A DNA stretch of 17,485 nucleotides, from contig JBKPDV010000006.1 in NCBI GenBank assembly GCA_046728075.1, positions 1-17,485 on the forward strand, in the 5' to 3' direction. The position numbers and the translations under genes were made by a program. This DNA comes from JBKPDV01 sp046728075. Lineage in GTDB: Bacteria; Acidobacteriota; Thermoanaerobaculia; UBA5066; Gp7-AA6. The stretch's first letter is position 1. The number at the start of each line of letters is the position of its first letter. Below, piece by piece: positions 13,681 through 17,485 of this stretch. The notes below the pieces were generated by a model, which saw only the letters and a list, made by a program, of their open reading frames with translations, was not told the DNA's origin and searched no databases.

Positions 13681-14562
13681 ATGAATCTCCGACAGGGAAC
13701 TGTCAAGACTGCGGCCGGAGCGAGCCTCGAGGAAGAGTTCGGTAGAGCCGAAGCGGACATTGCTGATCTCCGCCGGCGCCTGGAGGAAGGCCTCGCGCGC
13801 GAGCAGGAATGGATGCAGAGAGCGTTGCAGGCCGAACGCGCGATGGAGGATCTCCGTCACCACGAGGAAGAGAAGGCCCTCTGGCGCGCCCTCTGCGCGG
13901 AAGATGAGGTCGAACGGGCGCGGGCCGAAAGAGATGCCGCTCTTCGCGACGGATTGCAGAGCAAACTGGCGAACGAACGAGAGCTTGCGGAGAAAGAAAC
14001 GGTCCGCCGCGAGTTGGAGGAGGCGAGACACGCCCTGGCCAGTTCCCAAGGCGAACGCCAGGAATTGGCGCAGCGCGCCAGCGCAGCGGAACACGCCCTG
14101 GCCAGTTCCCAAGCCGAACGCCAGGAATTGGCGCAGCGCGCCAGCGTAGCGGAACACGCCCTGGCCAGTTCCCAAGCCGAACGCCAGGAATTGGCGCAGC
14201 GCGCCAGCGCAGCCGAACAGTCGCTCAACGAGCTTCGGCAGGAATACGGCACGCTCATGGAGCGAGTTCGCGCCGCCGAAGAGATTCTCTCGAAACTCGG
14301 AAAAGAGTACACCGCGGCCAGGGAGCGAGCGCGGATTGCCGAGGAGTCTCTTGCAGAGCTTCGGACGGTATCCGACGAAACACTCGTCCAGACTCATGCG
14401 CGGTACGAAGCCGAGGCTCGGCGCTCCGCGACCGCGGAGAGAACGATCGCAGGCTTGCGGCAGGAGCTCGCGCGTTGCGAGGGATTCATCGCAGCGGTGA
14501 ACGGTTCGGTCGCCTGGCGCTTCGTCCAGTTTCTCCGCGATCTGGTCGGCCGCAAGTGGTAG
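13681..14562 (+). CDS. coiled-coil protein with heptad-repeat expansion
   Basis: A 293-aa, strongly charged protein, almost entirely alpha-helical, with Leu/Ala heptad spacing from residue about 15 to 265. The middle (about 116-179) holds three nearly identical 21-residue units (HALASSQAERQELAQRAS.AE), each exactly three heptads. The last 28 residues switch to a basic amphipathic end, AVNGSVAWRFVQFLRDLVG followed by RKW. I recall similar S-x-x-W-R-x-x-x-x-LR ends from coiled-coil segments of multidomain glycosyltransferases in polysaccharide loci. A structural or scaffold role, perhaps chain-length control or membrane docking, is inferred. The ATG at 13681 is preferred. The open frame extends to 13483, but that part overlaps the divergent lipoprotein gene and is not coiled-coil. 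The ribosome-binding site is weak. The stop overlaps the start of the next gene by 7 nt. Confidence 0.75.
   Translation: MNLRQGTVKTAAGASLEEEFGRAEADIADLRRRLEEGLAREQEWMQRALQAERAMEDLRHHEEEKALWRALCAEDEVERARAERDAALRDGLQSKLANERELAEKETVRRELEEARHALASSQGERQELAQRASAAEHALASSQAERQELAQRASVAEHALASSQAERQELAQRASAAEQSLNELRQEYGTLMERVRAAEEILSKLGKEYTAARERARIAEESLAELRTVSDETLVQTHARYEAEARRSATAERTIAGLRQELARCEGFIAAVNGSVAWRFVQFLRDLVGRKW
14029..14217 (+). repeat. three tandem 63-bp repeats inside the coiled-coil gene
   Basis: Copies at 14029-14091, 14092-14154 and 14155-14217 begin CACGCCCTGGCCAGTTCCCA and differ from one another at only two or three bases. The 63-bp unit is 21 codons (three heptads), so copy-number change keeps both the frame and the coiled-coil register. 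The near-identity points to recent expansion. Confidence 0.95.
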
Positions 14563-14855
14563 AAGATCCAACCGACGCGGAAGAGACCATCACTCGGCTT
14601 CGCGCCCGTCTTGCCGAGCTCGAAAAGAACCTCGAAGAGAAGTCGGCTTTGTTGCGCGTCCTGGCGGTGGAACTTTGTGAAGCGGACCTGATCGCTATGA
14701 CTCGCATCGCTTCCGGGCGCGCGCCCGATCCGGGGGCAGATGTCTCGCTCCTGGGTCTGCGGCCGAGCACTGTCTTGAAGCCGGCGGATGTGGAGACTAC
14801 TGTCCAGCGACTCTGGAGGTCATTGCCTCCGATCTCCGGCGACGGCAGGAAATGA
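14556..14855 (+). CDS. small coiled-coil protein coupled to the downstream glycosyltransferase
   Basis: A 99-aa protein from a GTG at 14556 that overlaps the stop of the preceding coiled-coil gene. Residues about 9-45 are a heptad-spaced helix (TITRLRARLAELEKNLEEKS). The remainder (AVELCEADLIAMTRIASGR...LRPSTVLKPADVETTVQRLW) is a compact, unrecognised segment. Its TGA overlaps the ATG of the next gene in an ATGA junction, so all three genes are probably translated together. It may be a split-off linker of a multidomain glycosyltransferase. No catalytic motif is visible and I do not recognise a family. The alternative is that it is the degenerated N-terminus of the glycosyltransferase. The coupling on both sides argues it is real. 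Confidence 0.6.
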   Translation: MVEDPTDAEETITRLRARLAELEKNLEEKSALLRVLAVELCEADLIAMTRIASGRAPDPGADVSLLGLRPSTVLKPADVETTVQRLWRSLPPISGDGRK

Positions 14856-16699
14856 GCTCTGAGAACCTCACGCTTCTTCTGATTGAAGGGAACAACAGGA
14901 CAGCCACCGTAAGGTGCCTCGACAATCTCCGCGCGACGGTCCCGAGTTCCGCAGCGATCATCGTAGTTGTACCCGAATCGGCAAGCGAGGATCCGAAAGA
15001 GCTGGAACGCCATAAGGGAGTACGTGTCGTGGGCACTCCGTCTCAGAGCTTGGCCGGAGCGCTCAATGCCGGCCTTGCGGCAGCCGTCCCCGGCGGAGAC
15101 ATCATCGCGCTCTCGTCGAACCTGGAGATTCGAGAGAAGGACTGGGTCGGCCGAATGGAGGAATGCGCTCGTTCCGAAATGAACGCCGGAATCGTCGGTT
15201 GTCGCCTCGCGCGAGCGGATGGCACGCTCCTCCACGCCGGCGCCTACGTCCTCGCGGACGACTATTGGCCGCAGCGAATCGGCTCCGGCGAAAAGAACAT
15301 CGGACAGTATCCGGCGAAGCATCCAGTGGAAGGGATCTCCTTTGATTGCGCTTACTTGCGGCGGGAAGCGCTGGACGCGATTGGTCGGTTCTCAGAGGAT
15401 CTCCAATCACCATTCGCCGACGCGGATTACTGTCTTCGGGCACGCGAACGAGGCTTCTCCATTCTGCTCTGTGGAACCGTCACCGTTCTTCAAGGGAATG
15501 GGATCGCAGTCGACCGGGACTTCGACCAGGACCTGAGACGCTTCCAGGAGAGCCGATACAGATTTCGCGATCGGTGGCACGCCCTCCTGGGGCGTCGCTA
15601 CGCGAATGAGCTCTACTGGCAGTCGATCGTGACCTCGCCGATCGGCTACGCCGTGACTTGCCGGGAGATTCTGAAGGCACTCGACCGACAAGGAGTCCGG
15701 CTCGTGTACCGCTATCTCTATGGACGCGGAACGCAAATTCCGACCGAGGAGCCGAGAGAGGAGAACGATCACCTGATTCGCGTGATTCGAAGCCGTCAAG
15801 ATTCTCCAACTCCTGGCGTCGCAGTGGCCTACGGGCAAGGAGACGCGTTCCAACGCAATCGCGGACGTTTCAAAATCGGCTTCACGATGCTGGAAGTCGA
15901 TGGCTTCCCGGCCGAATGGGTCCGGCAGGCAAACGCAATGGACGAGGTCTGGGTGCCGTCGGAGTTCAACCGGCGAGGATTTCTGGAGTCGGGCCTTCGG
16001 AGGCCCATCTACCGGATTCCCCTCGGCGTCGACACCGAGCACTTTCATCCAGGAATCCTCGGCTACCCCAATCCGCGGGGAGACTACGTCTTTCTCTCAA
16101 GCTTCGAATGGTCGGAAAGAAAAGAGCCCTGGCTTCTCTTGCAGGCGTTCAACGACACGTTCCGCGCTCGGGAGCCCGTACGTCTGGTCTGCAAGGTGAC
16201 CAATCGCAACTCTGGGATCGACGTCGGCGAGGAGATTCGCCGCCTCGAGCTCAAGGAAAGCGGCGGACAGATTTGCTTCATTTTCAACCATGAGTTCCCC
16301 TACTCACAGCTCGGGTCCCTCTATAGGTCGGTCGACTGCTACGTGTCCGCCGGACGCGGGGAAGGATGGGACATGCCTTTGATGGAGGCTATGGCCTGTG
16401 GGCTGCCGTCGATTGCGACCGACTGGGGAGGACACACGGAGCACGCCCATGCCGGAATCTGCTACCCCTTGAGAATCCGGAATACCGTGCCCGCCTCCGA
16501 TCAGTCCCCCTATTACCGAGGATTTCGGTGGGCAGATCCGGACCCGGACCATCTTCGCCACCTTCTGCGAGACATTTACGAGAACCGGGAAGAAGCGAAA
16601 CGACGGGGAGTCGCGGCGGCGCGGGAGATGGCCGAGAAGTGGACGTGGAATCACACGTCGTCCCAGATCGTCCAACGACTCGTGGCCGTTGGTGCTTGA
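14852..16699 (+). CDS. GT2-GT4 double glycosyltransferase
   Basis: A 615-aa protein with two glycosyltransferase domains. Residues 1 to about 235 are GT2-like (rhamnosyltransferase type): LLIEGNN, CLDNLR, ALNAGLAAA, then IALSSNLEIREKDW where the metal motif is expected, and FDCAYLRREALDAIGRF, FADADYCLRARERGFSILL. The expected DxD/DxE aspartate is Asn90 here, so this half may be inactive or altered. Residues about 335-610 are a GT4 domain: IGFTMLEVDGFPAEWVRQAN, DEVWVPSEFNRRGF, IPLGVDTEHFHPG, and the donor-binding E-x7-E (E504, E512) in GEGWDMPLMEAMACGLPSIA. The GT4 half is related to the glycosyltransferase at the left edge. Likely adds a sugar, possibly two, to the same glycan; specificity unknown. 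The start is the ATG in an ATGA overlap with the 99-aa gene. Cytoplasmic, no membrane segment. Confidence 0.92.
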   Translation: MSSENLTLLLIEGNNRTATVRCLDNLRATVPSSAAIIVVVPESASEDPKELERHKGVRVVGTPSQSLAGALNAGLAAAVPGGDIIALSSNLEIREKDWVGRMEECARSEMNAGIVGCRLARADGTLLHAGAYVLADDYWPQRIGSGEKNIGQYPAKHPVEGISFDCAYLRREALDAIGRFSEDLQSPFADADYCLRARERGFSILLCGTVTVLQGNGIAVDRDFDQDLRRFQESRYRFRDRWHALLGRRYANELYWQSIVTSPIGYAVTCREILKALDRQGVRLVYRYLYGRGTQIPTEEPREENDHLIRVIRSRQDSPTPGVAVAYGQGDAFQRNRGRFKIGFTMLEVDGFPAEWVRQANAMDEVWVPSEFNRRGFLESGLRRPIYRIPLGVDTEHFHPGILGYPNPRGDYVFLSSFEWSERKEPWLLLQAFNDTFRAREPVRLVCKVTNRNSGIDVGEEIRRLELKESGGQICFIFNHEFPYSQLGSLYRSVDCYVSAGRGEGWDMPLMEAMACGLPSIATDWGGHTEHAHAGICYPLRIRNTVPASDQSPYYRGFRWADPDPDHLRHLLRDIYENREEAKRRGVAAAREMAEKWTWNHTSSQIVQRLVAVGA

Positions 16700-17039
16700 G
16701 GCTATCGGCGCGCGCATCGGCGTTCCAGGTCTCCGCGGCGGAAGCCACCGTCTCCGGTATTCACGGAGTCGGCGAAGACGGAACTTGCCGCGCGCGCGGG
16801 GGAGGTCGAGGCGGAGGCCGCAGACCTGAAGCTCCGCCTCAAGGAGAGCGAGGAGCGAGAACAACGGCTGATCGAGAGAGTATTGGAGGCTGAAGAGCGG
16901 GACTACGACGGGCTAGGGACCGAGCGCAAGCTTCGGATTCAGATCAGTCGCTATGCCGAGTTTCAACCGGGCGGTGCAGAGATCCCGGCCCTGGCGTCTG
17001 ATCCAGTTCCTGCGGCGTCTCGTTGGACGCGAGTGGTGA
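16700..17039 (+). pseudogene. frameshifted remnant of a second coiled-coil protein
   Basis: After the GT2-GT4 stop the same frame encodes a coiled-coil with no start codon but a TTG at 16883: ESAKTELAARAGEVEAEAAD, KESEEREQRLIERVLEAEER, then LRIQISRYAEF. At the TTT at 16961-16963 the coding signal moves to another frame, which reads FNRAVQRSRPWRLIQFLRRL then VGREW and stops at TGA 17037-17039. That end matches the C-terminus of the coiled-coil protein at 13681-14562 (AVNGSVAWRFVQFLRDLVG then RKW). Removing one T from the TTT run restores a single continuous frame. The 5' end is also unclear, since residues before about 16763 do not look coding in any one frame. It is either a decaying duplicate or a gene with a sequence error. 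Confidence 0.7.
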
Positions 17040-17132
17040 TTTTTTCCGAGCGGTCGGTGGCGAAAGCTTCGTCCCGTCACCGGTGCCTGTTTCCGTTCCC
17101 GCTCCTAGCTCCTGAAGGACCGCCCGCTCGGT

Positions 17133-17485
17133 CTACTGAAAATAACCGTTGACGTCGATCACGAGATCGACGGTCCCGGCCGCTCCGTTTAAAACGCCGA
17201 GCGCGCCCGCCGCGGACAGCGGAAGAATGGCATTGTTCGCTCGCACGACACCCGCAGGGAAGTTGATCGTGCTCGTGAGAGCCGGCGATGTATCGCCGGG
17301 GTAGAAGGTCAGATGGCCAGGCGCGGCGGGCCGCACGACCGTGACATTGACCGATATCGCCCGGACCGAGGCGGGAATGCCGCACGCTCCGGCCAGAGCG
17401 AAGACCCGACTGGCGAGTGGCGCCAGCGATGGCCCCGCCAGCGGACCGGGGGGATCCCGCGTATCGACAATCCGGCAAGGCGTTA
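17133..17485 (-). CDS. C-terminus of a secreted protein with RIVDTR...DVNGYF domain (5'-partial)
   Basis: The minus-strand frame is open from the right edge to TAG at 17133-17135, giving 116 residues. It begins TPCRIVDTRDPPGPLAGPSL, continues FALAGACGIPASVRAISVNV, TFYPGDTSPALTSTINF, RANNAILPLSAAG, and ends VDLVIDVNGYFQ. I know this pattern as a recurrent C-terminal domain of secreted proteins in Acidobacteriota and Actinobacteria. Its role is uncertain; it is presumed extracellular and beta-rich. The catalytic or adhesive N-terminal part lies outside the window, so the function of the whole protein cannot be given. It converges on the coiled-coil remnant with about 93 nt between stops. In that gap an imperfect inverted repeat, CCGAGCGGTC (17046-17055) and GACCGCCCGCTCGG (17118-17131), is present but too widely spaced to call a terminator. 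Confidence 0.8.
   Translation of the reverse strand, partial: TPCRIVDTRDPPGPLAGPSLAPLASRVFALAGACGIPASVRAISVNVTVVRPAAPGHLTFYPGDTSPALTSTINFPAGVVRANNAILPLSAAGALGVLNGAAGTVDLVIDVNGYFQ

Noticed and set aside
14029..14217. Possible CRISPR or satellite array.
   Set aside because: Units are directly adjacent without spacers, are a multiple of three, and continue a coiled-coil heptad pattern.
13591..14571. 326-aa minus-strand frame opposite the coiled-coil gene.
   Set aside because: Antisense shadow; it arises from the codon bias and repeats of the plus-strand gene.
17046..17131. Inverted repeat as a bidirectional terminator between convergent genes.
   Set aside because: The arms are imperfect and about 60 nt apart, with no T-run after the second arm; too weak to call.

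Overview
The window is a high-GC bacterial chromosomal segment devoted almost entirely to surface polysaccharide (glycan) assembly. I see no tRNA, rRNA, transposase, CRISPR array or phage gene. The source looks like Acidobacteriota, perhaps a Thermoanaerobaculia-like lineage. This rests on the RIVDTR...DVNGYF secreted domain at the right edge, the YfhO-type membrane protein, and the methyltransferase/glycosyltransferase fusions. The assignment is an inference and only moderately sure.

Layout. Left edge, plus strand: a GT4 glycosyltransferase whose frame is open to the window edge, then a small predicted lipoprotein with an Ig-like domain. From about 13.5 kb down to 2.0 kb, minus strand, runs one long co-directional block. 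In order of transcription it holds a second lipoprotein paralogous to the first, a broken NAD-dependent sugar epimerase, a dolichol-phosphate-mannose-synthase-like GT2 with an extra N-terminal domain, an orphan coding-like fragment, a YfhO-type multi-pass membrane protein, a GT2, a CE4 polysaccharide deacetylase, a methyltransferase-GT2 fusion and a membrane-anchored sulfatase-superfamily enzyme. The last four genes all start with GTG. Their three junctions overlap by 1 to 8 nt, which suggests translational coupling. Right side, plus strand, divergent from that block: a coiled-coil protein with three 63-bp repeats, a 99-aa coiled-coil protein and a GT2-GT4 double glycosyltransferase, joined by overlapping stop/start codons. 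A frameshifted second copy of the coiled-coil gene follows. At the right edge, minus strand, is the C-terminus of a secreted protein.

How the genes could work together (inference): the GT2, GT4 and DPM-like enzymes build and prime a glycan; the methyltransferase, deacetylase and sulfatase-like enzymes decorate it; YfhO-type proteins are known to supply sugars from lipid carriers on the outer face of the membrane; the two lipoproteins may sit at the cell surface with the product. The most interesting structural signal is a non-catalytic module of about 100 residues. It is shared by three neighbouring enzymes with different catalytic domains (GT2, CE4, methyltransferase-GT2), and could be a common targeting or glycan-binding part. 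Several genes are decayed or rearranged: the epimerase, the second coiled-coil gene and the orphan fragment. The locus therefore looks actively reshuffled.
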